Assembly: GCA_023435225.1 (NCBI GenBank)
Contig: JAEYRX010000064.1
Span: 1-64,000, forward strand
DNA: 64,000 bases
Direction of reading: 5' to 3'
Source: Bacillota bacterium
GTDB lineage: Bacteria > Bacillota > UBA4882 > UBA8346
Position 1 is the stretch's first letter. Every line of letters begins with the position of its first letter. Position numbers and translations under genes: made by a program. Of this stretch, positions 1 to 9,093 are shown in pieces. Below the pieces are notes generated by a model, which had not been told where the DNA came from, did not search any database, and worked only from the letters and a program-made list of their open reading frames with translations.

Positions 1-2
1 AA

Positions 3-1157
3 GGATATCACTCATTTATTGACATCAAACCGGTTTTTGTACTCGGAACTTCTGCTGCACACCATCCAAACGAAAAGGCACTGTCCATCAGCGACAACTC
101 CCTCGTAACCCCGGGCAGCAAAAAGGGTATCCATCCGGATTACTATAACCGGATGATCATGGAAGAGTGCAGCTCCTTAAAGGATGTTCGAACATTTTTA
201 GATAATCATGTACGTTTGATACCATCCGCAATTATTATTACTGACCGGAGCCAGGGAAAAGCAGTCTCATTTGAGATGGCAGTAGATAACGAGAAAATGA
301 TCTGGCGGGAAGTTACCCGTGATGAAAAAGTGTTCTGGGCGACAAATAAGTGCCAAGATCAGGAAATATCAAGAAAGTACGAAGATATTTTCGTCTCAAA
401 GAGCCCCTATAACAATAGCAGGCAGAAAATGCTTGAAGAATTTGCGTTACACGAAACAGATTCATTATCACTGGACAAAGTTATAAAGCTTATGCGATCA
501 ACGGAAGTCCCGGGAGTTGACTCGACTAGAGCCGCACTGGAAGAAGCTATCTGTAATGCTTGGACCGTCAAAATGGTAGTCCACGCAGACGGTGGCGCCT
601 ACCTTGCACGAAACAAGGGTTGCTTTGGAGCGCTTGGTACTGTATATTTTTATCCCGATGATATTAATGCTGAACCGCAATTAAAATATGAAGCTCTTGA
701 ACTCTCTCCCATGTTGCGGGAATTTGGTGAAATCGTTTCATCAATACATAGTCAGGCTGAATTTAATGCAGCCTATGCGGCGATTGCGAATAAGTACCCT
801 CAGGAACCTTTTATACTTTTTCATGCTGCCAAAGAGTCAGCGGGAGAAACCCGTACTCGACTCTTTCAAAAGGCTTACAGTCTAAACAGTACTAATTATC
901 AAATTGCAATTGAGAAGGCGGCATTGATGATGACAAACAATCTTGACAGGGCGATAATTATCCTGGATAAGATCGATGCGCCTTCCATCGAGTCAAATGA
1001 TCTCTATTATGCCGGTTATCGTCTGGCCCTGCTTGCCGAAGCGTACAAGCGCAAAGGCGAAAAAAGCAAATCACAGGAATATTTGAATAAACTGAAGGGG
1101 CTTGGCATAAAACAAAAGCATATCGATAATCTGTTGGACTTTGTAAAAAATTTGTAA
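3..1157 (+). CDS. C45-type acyltransferase/hydrolase, C-terminal part with TPR-like tail (partial)
   Basis: The reading frame is open to the left edge, so the true start lies outside the window; 384 codons are visible. The first ~230 residues resemble the C45/linear-amide hydrolase (acyl-CoA:6-APA acyltransferase-like) fold: a strand of type AIIITDRSQGKAVSFEMA followed by an FWATN segment, as in enzymes that self-cleave before an N-terminal Cys. That Cys would lie upstream and cannot be checked. The last ~150 residues are helical and look like two to three TPR-type repeats. The next gene is on the opposite strand, so no operon partner is visible. The family call is an inference from motif pattern only; a generic NTN-hydrolase is the alternative. 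Confidence 0.5.
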   Translation, partial: GYHSFIDIKPVFVLGTSAAHHPNEKALSISDNSLVTPGSKKGIHPDYYNRMIMEECSSLKDVRTFLDNHVRLIPSAIIITDRSQGKAVSFEMAVDNEKMIWREVTRDEKVFWATNKCQDQEISRKYEDIFVSKSPYNNSRQKMLEEFALHETDSLSLDKVIKLMRSTEVPGVDSTRAALEEAICNAWTVKMVVHADGGAYLARNKGCFGALGTVYFYPDDINAEPQLKYEALELSPMLREFGEIVSSIHSQAEFNAAYAAIANKYPQEPFILFHAAKESAGETRTRLFQKAYSLNSTNYQIAIEKAALMMTNNLDRAIIILDKIDAPSIESNDLYYAGYRLALLAEAYKRKGEKSKSQEYLNKLKGLGIKQKHIDNLLDFVKNL

Positions 1158-1208
1158 GTTCCAAATCATTTTTGACTAATCACTGGCAGACAGGAATATT
1201 TTAAACCG

Positions 1209-2573
1209 TTAAAGCTGATAAATACCTTCCCTAATAATCTCGGAGATAGTTGGATGGGGAAAGATAACTTTTTGAATCTCCTCCACCCTCATTTCCTTAT
1301 CAATCATCATCCCTACCCCATAAATAATTTCCGAGGCATAATTGGCGATCATATGGACCCCGATTAGTTTTCGAGTCTGCTTATTAATCAAGACCTTACA
1401 GATACCGTCTCCCAATTCATTCTCCGCCTGATACCTGCCGCTATACAACATAGCCAACCTGGCAACTTCAAAATCAATCCCCTTTTCTCCGGCGGTCTCC
1501 TCGGTCTCGCCCACTCCGGCTACTTCAGGATTGGTATAAATGACGAACGGGATAGCGTCATACTTCATTATGTCATTCTCACCCAGTATATTATTAAGAC
1601 AAACTTCAGCCTCCCGGTATGCCGTGTGAGCCAGCATCGATTTACCGTTAACATCACCAGCGGCATAAACACCGGAAATATTGGTTTGCCCTCTATCATC
1701 CGTTTTAACCCGGCCTTTCTCAATCTCTACCCCGATCTTTTCCAAGCCTAAGCTTTCGAAGAAAGGTTTTCTTCCTATACTAATGAGCACTTTCTCAACT
1801 TCTATTTCAGCCGTCTGCCCATCCGACTCATAAATTACTTTCCCATTTACAATCCTGGTTACTTTTGAACTAAGTTTAAATTCAATCCCTTTCCGCTGAT
1901 AGTTTTTCATTAATATCGCGGCAATCTCCCGGTCGGTATTTCCGGCGATATGGTCCAGCATCTCAATTACCGTTACTTTACTCCCGGCCGAATTGAAATA
2001 AGAAGCCATCTCCAACCCGATAACTCCGCCGCCGACAACTACTAATGATGACGGTATTTCCTGCAAATTGAGAATCTCCCGGTTAGTTAAGACCGTTCCA
2101 GCTTCCAAACCTTCTTTAACACCCGGTATTGGCGGAATCACCGGAAACGAACCGGTGGCAATAATTAAATTTTTACCGACAAATACTTCTCCACCGGCTT
2201 TAACAGTAAATCCTTCATTATTTCTACCGGTAATTTCAGCAATAGCTTCTAAAAGTGTTACATTATTTTTCTTAAGTTGTGCTTTAACCCCCATTACCAG
2301 TGACCGGACTACTTTTTCTTTCCGCTTAAGCACTGTTTGGTGGTCAAGTTTTATCTCTCCGGCAATTACCCCATATTTCTCTCCATGAGCCGCATTGTCG
2401 GTTATTTTAGCCGAATAAAGCAAAGTTTTTGAGGGGATGCATCCTTCATTCAAGCAAACTCCGCCCACTGCTCCCTTTTCTATCAATAGAGTATTCAAAC
2501 CGGCATGGCCAGCCCTTTCCGCCGCCAAATAACCGGCCGGACCACCGCCGATAACAATTAAATCGTAAAGCAT
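1209..2573 (-). CDS. lpdA: Dihydrolipoamide dehydrogenase
   Basis: This flavoprotein reoxidises the dihydrolipoyl group of 2-oxoacid dehydrogenase complexes or of GcvH, passing electrons through FAD to NAD. Seen in the sequence: FAD-binding GGGPAGYLAAE at residues 9-19, the redox disulfide CLNEGC with Cys40 and Cys45, an NAD-binding GGGVIGLEMA near 180, a second FAD motif AAGDV near 310, and the C-terminal HPTISE with catalytic His440 and Glu445. The length, 454 residues, is normal. An AAGGAGGT-type site lies about 7 bases before the ATG. No dehydrogenase-complex genes are adjacent, but gcvH lies 12 kb away, so service to the glycine cleavage H protein is possible. Confidence 0.93.
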   Translation of the reverse strand: MLYDLIVIGGGPAGYLAAERAGHAGLNTLLIEKGAVGGVCLNEGCIPSKTLLYSAKITDNAAHGEKYGVIAGEIKLDHQTVLKRKEKVVRSLVMGVKAQLKKNNVTLLEAIAEITGRNNEGFTVKAGGEVFVGKNLIIATGSFPVIPPIPGVKEGLEAGTVLTNREILNLQEIPSSLVVVGGGVIGLEMASYFNSAGSKVTVIEMLDHIAGNTDREIAAILMKNYQRKGIEFKLSSKVTRIVNGKVIYESDGQTAEIEVEKVLISIGRKPFFESLGLEKIGVEIEKGRVKTDDRGQTNISGVYAAGDVNGKSMLAHTAYREAEVCLNNILGENDIMKYDAIPFVIYTNPEVAGVGETEETAGEKGIDFEVARLAMLYSGRYQAENELGDGICKVLINKQTRKLIGVHMIANYASEIIYGVGMMIDKEMRVEEIQKVIFPHPTISEIIREGIYQL

Positions 2574-2803
2574 TGTCTGTACCTCCTTATCAGTAATCCG
2601 GAGCCAGGAGTCAGGAGCTAGTAAAATGTTGGCCCGATGCTCCGAATCCTAAACATTAGTAAACCCAATAAAAATTCTCCTTCACTACTGACTACTGACT
2701 CCTAAACTACTGGCTCCTGTTTTAAAAAGATTTAGCCAAATATAACTAATTTCCTCCCCTGTCGGCATATAATTATTTAACTTCATTTTATTGGAGGAAT
2801 AAC

Positions 2804-3730
2804 ATGGTCTCCAAAGATCAATTCGAAGCCTATTGTCGGCTCTATAAAAATTCTCCGGATTTTGCCGCCGGGATGATCGATAAATTTTGTTCCAACTTAC
2901 CGGCTCCGGACCGGAAACCACCTTTAATCTGGTTCGAAGCCAGTGCCTGCTCCGGCGATTCCATCTCTACTTTGAATGCGGTTAAACCAGGTTTAGGCCA
3001 AATCCTCTGTTCTTTACTTGATGTCCGCTACTGGAACGCCTTAATGCCGGACCAAGGTGATATAGCTATTCAACGTTTATTTAAAACCGTCGAAGCCGGT
3101 GATTTTATACTGGCTGTCGAAGGCGCTATCGCCACCGGCGGCAACGGACGTTACACCATCCCTTTTAAGCAGCAGAACTACCTTTTTACCAGCGAGGAGT
3201 TACTCCGTTGGATGGCGCCGAAAGCCAAATATATCATAACCGTTGGTACCTGTGCTTCCTTCGGAGGCCCATCGGCAGCCAGACCAAATCCCAGTAACAG
3301 TAAAGGAGTCTGGGAGATTATCACCGAACCGGTGATTAATGTCTCCGGTTGTCCGATTAACCCGGATTGGCTTATTGGAACCATATTTCATCTTCTGTTA
3401 TTTGGGTTTCCCGATGTTGATCGATATAACCGGCCTACTCTATTCTATGGCCAGACAATCCACTCCATCTGTCAGCGGCGTTCCTATTTTGACCAAAATA
3501 CTTTCGCCCAAAACCTCGGTGATAAGGAATGTATGATCACCCTCGGTTGTATGGGTCCGGTAACCGGAGCCGACTGTCCTTACCGGCTTTGGAATGACCA
3601 TCTGAACTGGCCGGTGAAAGCCGGCACTCCCTGTATCGGTTGTACCAAGTCGGGTTTCCCCGATAAGTCTACTCCCTTTTACACTCCGTTACGGGAAAAA
3701 ATCCCTGAACGAATTAATAAGGAGCAGTGA
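2804..3730 (+). CDS. [NiFe] hydrogenase small subunit with 3Cys/1Asp proximal cluster site
   Basis: This subunit carries the iron-sulfur relay of a membrane-free uptake-type [NiFe] hydrogenase. Ligands by homology to known small subunits: proximal cluster Cys49, Asp52 (normally Cys), Cys150 and Cys183; distal cluster His220, Cys223, Cys243, Cys249; medial cluster Cys258, Cys277, Cys280, with Pro270 where four-iron forms have a fourth Cys. No twin-arginine signal or C-terminal anchor is present, so a cytoplasmic location is inferred. The 308-residue length matches a mature small subunit. TTGGAGGA stands 5 bases before the ATG. The large subunit follows after 8 bases. Asp at this position is known from group 1h enzymes; a group 2 assignment is the alternative. 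No hyp maturation genes are in the window. Confidence 0.9.
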   Translation: MVSKDQFEAYCRLYKNSPDFAAGMIDKFCSNLPAPDRKPPLIWFEASACSGDSISTLNAVKPGLGQILCSLLDVRYWNALMPDQGDIAIQRLFKTVEAGDFILAVEGAIATGGNGRYTIPFKQQNYLFTSEELLRWMAPKAKYIITVGTCASFGGPSAARPNPSNSKGVWEIITEPVINVSGCPINPDWLIGTIFHLLLFGFPDVDRYNRPTLFYGQTIHSICQRRSYFDQNTFAQNLGDKECMITLGCMGPVTGADCPYRLWNDHLNWPVKAGTPCIGCTKSGFPDKSTPFYTPLREKIPERINKEQ

Positions 3731-3738
3731 AGTAATAC

Positions 3739-5121
3739 ATGGAAAAAGTCACTCTCAGCCCGGTTACCCGTATTAGTGGCCTTTTAAGTATCGATGTTTT
3801 CATTGGACCATCCGGTATTGTTAATGAAGCAAACTGCCTTGGGGAGCAGTTTCGCGGATTTGAACTGATGATGAAGGGCCGGAAAATTACGGACGCTGTT
3901 TACTTTACCCAGCGGATTTGCGGTATTTGCTCAATGGCCCATGGTTACACCGCTGCTCGCTTAGTCGGCCAAATATACGGTCTGGAGTTAACTCCGGAAG
4001 CGGCTTTATTACAACAAGTCATGTTGGGAGCGGAGTTTCTGCAAAATCATATCCGCCATTTTTATCTTTTAGCCTTACCGGATTATTTGGATAATGACTC
4101 TTTATCCGCAACCGCTCGACAGGAAACCAGCCGTTTTTCCACTGAACAGCAACGGTTGTTAACCGAACACTATTTTGCCGCCATGGAATACAGTGCTAAA
4201 TGCCATGAAATGTTGGCCATATTTGCCGGAAAAATCCCTCACCAGCATGGTTTGGTATCAGAAGGAGTATCCGTCACCCCCAATGCTGAAAACCGGCTCC
4301 AGTTTTTATCTTTACTGCGGCAAGTGAGGGAGTTCATCAAAAGTTTCATGTTGCCGGATGTTTACCTGCTCGCTGAAGTCTATCGGGATTATTTGGATAT
4401 CGGCTCCAGACCAGCCCGTTTCTTATCCTATGGTTTGTTTGATCCCAATTTGGGCGAGCATTTCCCAGCCGGTATCATAGATGGAGACGAATTTTTCCCG
4501 TTAAAAGTCAATGAAATATATGAAAGTATATTTTACTCTTGGTATCAAGAGAAAGGACCGGGTAAAATCGTCCCGGACCCGGAAAAAGCCAACGCCTATA
4601 CTTGGGTAAAAGCCCCCCGCTACCGCGGTTTAGCTTTGGAAGGCGGTCCACTAGCCCGAAAGATCATTAGTTCAAGACCAAAAGAACATTATCCAACCGG
4701 AACCATGGCGCGTTTAGTATCCAGAGCTGAAGAAGCCGTTTTAATCTCCGTTTGGATGGAAAAGTGGATTAAGAGCCTGCCGGAAAAAGGACACTATATT
4801 ATACCGCTAAAAAAACCCGTGCTCCCCCAATCAGTCTGGGCTAACGATGCCCCCCGTGGGGCTTTATTACATGGAATGAGCGTCAAAGAAGACCAGATTG
4901 AATCTTATAATGTAATAACCCCAAGTACCTGGAACTTTTCTCCCAAAGATGAAACCGAAAAAAACGGTCCGGTGGAAGAAGCGTTAATTGGAACTACAAT
5001 AACCGATCCCAACAACCCGTTGGAAATCGGCCGTATAGTCCGTTCCTTCGACCCCTGCTTAACCTGCGCCGCCCACTTGATCGATCAGGAGGGCAGACAG
5101 ATGCGGGTAAAGATAGTTTAG
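3739..5121 (+). CDS. [NiFe] hydrogenase large (catalytic) subunit
   Basis: This subunit holds the Ni-Fe active site that splits or forms H2. The two ligand motifs are clear: RICGICSMAH with Cys61, Cys64 and His68, and DPCLTCAAH with Cys440, Cys443 and His446. A 14-residue tail follows His446; by analogy a maturation protease would remove it once nickel is inserted. At 460 residues it is shorter than the roughly 530-600 of most group 1 large subunits, so it appears compact. It begins 8 bases after the small subunit and is followed by a small cytochrome b5-like gene, suggesting one transcript ending at the hairpin near 5500. Confidence 0.93.
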   Translation: MEKVTLSPVTRISGLLSIDVFIGPSGIVNEANCLGEQFRGFELMMKGRKITDAVYFTQRICGICSMAHGYTAARLVGQIYGLELTPEAALLQQVMLGAEFLQNHIRHFYLLALPDYLDNDSLSATARQETSRFSTEQQRLLTEHYFAAMEYSAKCHEMLAIFAGKIPHQHGLVSEGVSVTPNAENRLQFLSLLRQVREFIKSFMLPDVYLLAEVYRDYLDIGSRPARFLSYGLFDPNLGEHFPAGIIDGDEFFPLKVNEIYESIFYSWYQEKGPGKIVPDPEKANAYTWVKAPRYRGLALEGGPLARKIISSRPKEHYPTGTMARLVSRAEEAVLISVWMEKWIKSLPEKGHYIIPLKKPVLPQSVWANDAPRGALLHGMSVKEDQIESYNVITPSTWNFSPKDETEKNGPVEEALIGTTITDPNNPLEIGRIVRSFDPCLTCAAHLIDQEGRQMRVKIV

Positions 5122-5213
5122 GCAACAGAAGTTTATCCTTTCTATTTCAAATTTGTCAAGTTTTTTTAGATTTTTAATTGTCAATTGTCCATTGTAAATT
5201 AAGGTAGAAAGCG

Positions 5214-5465
5214 GTGATTAAGTTGAACAATGTTTGTAATCCGGATAAAAGTTTTACTCGGGCAGAGTTGGCTCAATATAACGGACAGGACGGAAAACCG
5301 GCTTATGTGGCGGTCAATGGGACCGTTTATGATGTGACCGTGGTATTTGTTCGGGGTAGGCATTTTGAGCATCTGGCCGGACAGGACTTGACCGGGGCTT
5401 TTCTGCGGCAACATGTTCCGGCAGCTCTTTCCGGGTATCCGGTAGTAGGAAAGCTGGTGGACTAA
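5214..5465 (+). CDS. Small cytochrome b5-like heme-binding domain protein
   Basis: This 83-residue protein matches the short prokaryotic cytochrome b5-like (heme/steroid-binding) family: an FTRAELAQYNG start, YVAVNGTVYDV, then GRHFEHLAGQDLT with His50 and His53, and RQH with His67, ending in YPVVGKLV. Which two His residues ligate heme cannot be settled here; the usual Trp before the first His is absent. No signal or membrane segment is seen, so it should be cytoplasmic like the hydrogenase upstream. The start is GTG, with a weak AAGG site about 9 bases upstream; a TTG three codons later is an alternative. Position in the hydrogenase cluster suggests an electron-transfer role, which is an inference. 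Confidence 0.75.
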   Translation: MIKLNNVCNPDKSFTRAELAQYNGQDGKPAYVAVNGTVYDVTVVFVRGRHFEHLAGQDLTGAFLRQHVPAALSGYPVVGKLVD

Positions 5466-5487
5466 ACAAAATGAAATTGAACCAATA

Positions 5488-5522
5488 AAAATAGGTATCC
5501 TAAATCAAGTGGTACCTATTTT
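5488..5522. terminator. Bidirectional hairpin terminator after the hydrogenase cluster
   Basis: Perfect 10-bp arms AAAATAGGTA (5488-5497) and TACCTATTTT (5513-5522) with a 15-base loop, T-rich on both strands, lie between convergent genes. Confidence 0.75.
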
Positions 5523-5612
5523 CCTATTTATATTTATTCTCAATGCAATAATTCACTTCGAAAGTCATCTGATTTAGGCTGCTAAATTTTAAATTATTAA
5601 TTTTTCTCATAT

Positions 5613-6458
5613 TCACAATAGACGTTTTACAATCCAATGGTTCCCATGATTTTTCTTTAAATTGGCCAATAATACCTTTGCCTTTTCCTTATCGGGTTCC
5701 AGCTGATACTCATAGACCATAGCTGGAATAAATTTCTGGTCCATATTCCGGAGTATTTTTAGGGTTTCCCGTGCTTTCTCCTTCTCCTGCAAACTAATAT
5801 ATGTTTCCAATGTATATAAATAAGTCAGCGGATGTTGCTTGTTAAACCTGCTTTTTAATACGTCGGAAAGATGAGTTATTGCCAGTAAGGCTTGACTTGG
5901 CAACAATTGATTATATGTATCATAATAATAAAGCAAATACACCAGGTCCCGGTTCTCAAGCTTAATATCATTCTTATAACTATTAATGGTTTGCATGGTA
6001 TTCATTATAGCCAACATCGGTCCATCATCACTTTGAAACCCTTGATACATTTCTTCCATTATTCCGGTTATATTGTCATAATCGGTTTTATTCGAAGAAT
6101 TTTTAGAGACTACCCAATATGGAAGAATAATATTTACCGTCTTGGTATCCAAATTTCCGTCCCCATCTAAATCCAATAAATAATAGGCTTTTGGTTCTTT
6201 ACCCTGTAAAACACCGATTGGGGAATCATCATTAACAAAGATTATTATTGGGGAGTTTCCGTCCGTATTATTACTGTATGAATATGCCGTGGCCTTTCCC
6301 TCAGCCCAGTCCGATATAGGGTTTAATTGTATTTGGTATTTTACCGGGTTTTTTTTCAAATACTCCGGCAAATTATCTCCCATTTTCATTAAACCGATCC
6401 CAAATACCATTGGACATAGAATAAAGAAAGTAAGTAAGGTTAACAGAGTTTTTCTCAT
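5613..6458 (-). CDS. Secreted protein of unknown function with Ca-loop-like motif and helical repeats
   Basis: The N-terminus MRKTLLTLLTFFILCPMVFG is a typical signal peptide, so the protein should act outside the inner membrane. Residues 96-104 read DLDGDGNLD, an EF-hand-like calcium-loop pattern, within a beta-rich N-terminal half. From about residue 165 the chain is helical and resembles TPR-type repeats. I do not recognise the family. It stands alone between convergent neighbours, with the hydrogenase hairpin close to its stop. A Cys at residue 15 lacks a good lipobox, so a lipoprotein is less likely. Confidence 0.6.
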   Translation of the reverse strand: MRKTLLTLLTFFILCPMVFGIGLMKMGDNLPEYLKKNPVKYQIQLNPISDWAEGKATAYSYSNNTDGNSPIIIFVNDDSPIGVLQGKEPKAYYLLDLDGDGNLDTKTVNIILPYWVVSKNSSNKTDYDNITGIMEEMYQGFQSDDGPMLAIMNTMQTINSYKNDIKLENRDLVYLLYYYDTYNQLLPSQALLAITHLSDVLKSRFNKQHPLTYLYTLETYISLQEKEKARETLKILRNMDQKFIPAMVYEYQLEPDKEKAKVLLANLKKNHGNHWIVKRLL

Positions 6459-6654
6459 CCAAAGACCTCCTATAAAACCTTTAACTTAAAAGTAATATTC
6501 CCGGTAAATATCCTAATTCCTGTTTGTCTTCCATATACTTATCAGATTTTAATTTAATATCTTATATGATTCTCATACAAATAGCTTTTTATATTTCATG
6601 ATAGAATACATACTGATTACTATCAATTATTTTTAAAACACTTGCGGAGTCGCC

Positions 6655-7215
6655 ATGAACCTGAAAACAATCTCCCAGCTTTTTATCTCCTTCTTCAAAA
6701 TAGGCCTAATCGCCTTCGGCGGAGGATATGCAGTAATCCCCTTATTACAACGGGAAGCTATTGAGAACCGGCGTTGGGTCACCCAAGCGGAACTAGCTGA
6801 TATAATGGCCATTTCCCAAACCCTTCCCGGGATTATTATGGTCAATTCCGCCACTATGATCGGCTGTAAAGTAGCCGGTTTTTGGGGCGGCTTGGTCGCT
6901 ACCTGCGCTGCTATCGCCCCAACCTTTATCATTACCATTTTAGTAACAGTCTTCTTCTGGCGTTATACCAATAACCCCGTCATAAAAAAAGCTTTAACCG
7001 GGATTTTAATTGGCGTCACAGCCTTAATTATTTACGCAATTACCAAAACATGGGGGACGGTAATTCAGAGTCATTTTGATCTACTTTTGGTAGTAATTTG
7101 TGTCATTTTACTCTTACTGTTTAAAGTAAACGTCGTGCTGGTAATCTTACTCGCCGCTCTGATTGGTTTCATATCCCAGTTATTCTTTTTTAGGTCAGGA
7201 AGGAAAAACTCATGA
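6655..7215 (+). CDS. Chromate transporter, first half (CHR domain)
   Basis: This is one 186-residue CHR-domain membrane protein; two such halves form a ChrA-type exporter of chromate or a related oxyanion. The family signature GGGYAVIPLL lies near residue 20, with PG(I/P)xxxN around 60 and five to six hydrophobic segments. The stop overlaps the start of the second half by ATGA, so the two are translationally coupled. Split short-chain CHR pairs are common in Firmicutes. Substrate cannot be read from sequence. Confidence 0.88.
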   Translation: MNLKTISQLFISFFKIGLIAFGGGYAVIPLLQREAIENRRWVTQAELADIMAISQTLPGIIMVNSATMIGCKVAGFWGGLVATCAAIAPTFIITILVTVFFWRYTNNPVIKKALTGILIGVTALIIYAITKTWGTVIQSHFDLLLVVICVILLLLFKVNVVLVILLAALIGFISQLFFFRSGRKNS

Positions 7216-7748
7216 TTTATCTCGACTTATTTCTGGCTTTCTTAAAAATCGGCGCTTTCAGCTTCGGTGGCGGTTATGCGATGATCCCTTTCTTTGAAAA
7301 AGAAATAGCGCTCCATCACTGGACCGCTGCTGCCGACTATTCAAAGATGATTGCTATCGCCCAGATATTCCCCGGACCTTTTGCGATTGATTCTTCCACT
7401 TATATTGGGTACCAAGTAGGAGGCATACTTGGAGCATTAGTAGCTTCCATAGCTTTGTCTTTACCATCATTTCTGGCTCTTGTCCTGATAACTAAATTCT
7501 ATAATCGTTTTCAAGCCAACAACCATATCCAACTAGCCCTCCGCGGCGTCAGACCGGTAATTATCGCCTTACTAGTGAGCGCTGCCTATATTATTGGATT
7601 TCAACCTTTCTTAGAGCATTTTGCCTGGTTGACAACGTTAAAAGCTGTAATTTTAACAGCCGCCGGTTACCTTCTCCTCAAACTGACTAAAATCAGTCCT
7701 ATTATTTTTATCCTACTATTGGCTGTAACTGGGGTTATTTTGTTTTAA
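7212..7748 (+). CDS. Chromate transporter, second half (CHR domain)
   Basis: This 178-residue partner repeats the CHR fold: FSFGGGYAMIPFF near residue 17, then FPGPFAIDSSTYIGYQ around 57-72, and further membrane spans. It starts inside the stop of the upstream half (ATGA overlap) and should assemble with it as a heteromer. It ends one base before the stop of dnaB on the other strand, so the two loci converge with almost no spacer. Confidence 0.88.
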   Translation: MIYLDLFLAFLKIGAFSFGGGYAMIPFFEKEIALHHWTAAADYSKMIAIAQIFPGPFAIDSSTYIGYQVGGILGALVASIALSLPSFLALVLITKFYNRFQANNHIQLALRGVRPVIIALLVSAAYIIGFQPFLEHFAWLTTLKAVILTAAGYLLLKLTKISPIIFILLLAVTGVILF

Positions 7749-7749
7749 A

Positions 7750-9093
7750 TCATTGTTTCCGATACTTCTCCAGCCCTACAAACTTACTAAATTCCTTCTG
7801 GAACAACAACTCTACCGTGCCAACCGGACCATTACGCTGTTTAGCTATGAGCAACTCGGTAATCCCCTTCTTATCCGTCTCCGGGTTGTAATAATCTTCC
7901 CGGTATAAGAAAGCAACCAAGTCCGCATCCTGTTCCAAAGACCCTGACTCCCGTAAATCCGACAAATTGGGCTTTTTATCAGTCCTTTGTTCCACTGCCC
8001 GCGATAACTGTGATAAGGCTATAACCGGCACATTAACCTCCCTGGCTAGAGCCTTCAAAGCCCTGGAAATATCGGAAACCTCCTGTTGCCGGTTCTCCGA
8101 ACGATTTCGGCTCTGCATCAATTGCAAGTAGTCGATAACAATAAGACCCAGACCATGTTCGGATTTTATCCGGCGCGCTTTAGCCCGGATATCCAAAGCC
8201 GATATGCCTGGAGTATCGTCAATGAACATAACCGCTTCCGATAAACTTCCCAAAGCATGAGACAGCCGGGGCCAGTCATTATCCATCAAAGTTCCGGTAC
8301 GGATCCGCTGATTATCAACTCCTGCTTCCGAACATAGTAGTTTTAAAGCCAATTGTTCCTTGGACATCTCCAAGCTGAAGAGGATCACCGGGATTTTCAA
8401 ATTAACCGCAGCATAACGACCGATATTCAAAGCAAAAGTAGTCTTTCCCATACTAGGCCGGGCTGCTAAAATAATTAAGTCGGATGGCTGCAATCCGGCG
8501 GTCATTCGGTCAAGATCACTGAAGCCGGTAGGCAAACCGGTGACTCCCCCTTTGGACTCATAAAGTTGTTCAATCCGTTCAAAGGTCTCAATCAGGATGT
8601 TCCGCAAGCTTACAAAACCTTTAGTATTTCTTTTTTGGGTAATCTGGAAGATCTGCTTCTCCGCTTCATCCAAGATCATATCGACCTCTTCGGTCCCTTC
8701 ATACCCCATGCCTACTATATTAGTGGCCACCGAAATAATGGATCGCAATAACGATTTTTCGGCTACTATTTTAGCGTAATACTCAATATTCGCTGCTGTC
8801 GGAACCGCATTAGCCAGAGCGGTCAAATAACCGATACCACCGATCTTATCCAGCATGTTCCGGCGGGTTAGTTCCTCAGAGACGGTAATAATATCAATGG
8901 GCTCACCTTTATTGGTCAGATGCAGGATTACTTCGTAAACCACCCGGTGGGCCTCACGGTAAAAATCATCCGGCTTTAAAAGCTCAGCCCCTCTTTCAAT
9001 CGCTTCTTTCTCCAATAACATAGACCCGAGGGTTGAACGCTCGGCGTCAATATTCTGGGGCGGAACCCGGTCAACCATTGGACCGATACTCAT
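7750..9093 (-). CDS. dnaB: Replicative DNA helicase DnaB
   Basis: This hexameric helicase unwinds DNA at the replication fork. The N-terminal DnaG-interacting domain starts PPQNIDAERSTLGSML; the RecA-like core has Walker A ARPSMGKTT near residue 205, Walker B LIVIDYLQLM, and the DLRESGSLEQDAD arginine-finger region. I place the start at 9093 because TTTGGAGGAAAC stands directly before this ATG; the ORF could begin seven codons earlier at 9114, but that Met has no ribosome-binding site. The product is 447 residues. Its place after rplI and the LonC gene is the usual order in Clostridia-type genomes. Confidence 0.95.
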   Translation of the reverse strand: MSIGPMVDRVPPQNIDAERSTLGSMLLEKEAIERGAELLKPDDFYREAHRVVYEVILHLTNKGEPIDIITVSEELTRRNMLDKIGGIGYLTALANAVPTAANIEYYAKIVAEKSLLRSIISVATNIVGMGYEGTEEVDMILDEAEKQIFQITQKRNTKGFVSLRNILIETFERIEQLYESKGGVTGLPTGFSDLDRMTAGLQPSDLIILAARPSMGKTTFALNIGRYAAVNLKIPVILFSLEMSKEQLALKLLCSEAGVDNQRIRTGTLMDNDWPRLSHALGSLSEAVMFIDDTPGISALDIRAKARRIKSEHGLGLIVIDYLQLMQSRNRSENRQQEVSDISRALKALAREVNVPVIALSQLSRAVEQRTDKKPNLSDLRESGSLEQDADLVAFLYREDYYNPETDKKGITELLIAKQRNGPVGTVELLFQKEFSKFVGLEKYRKQ

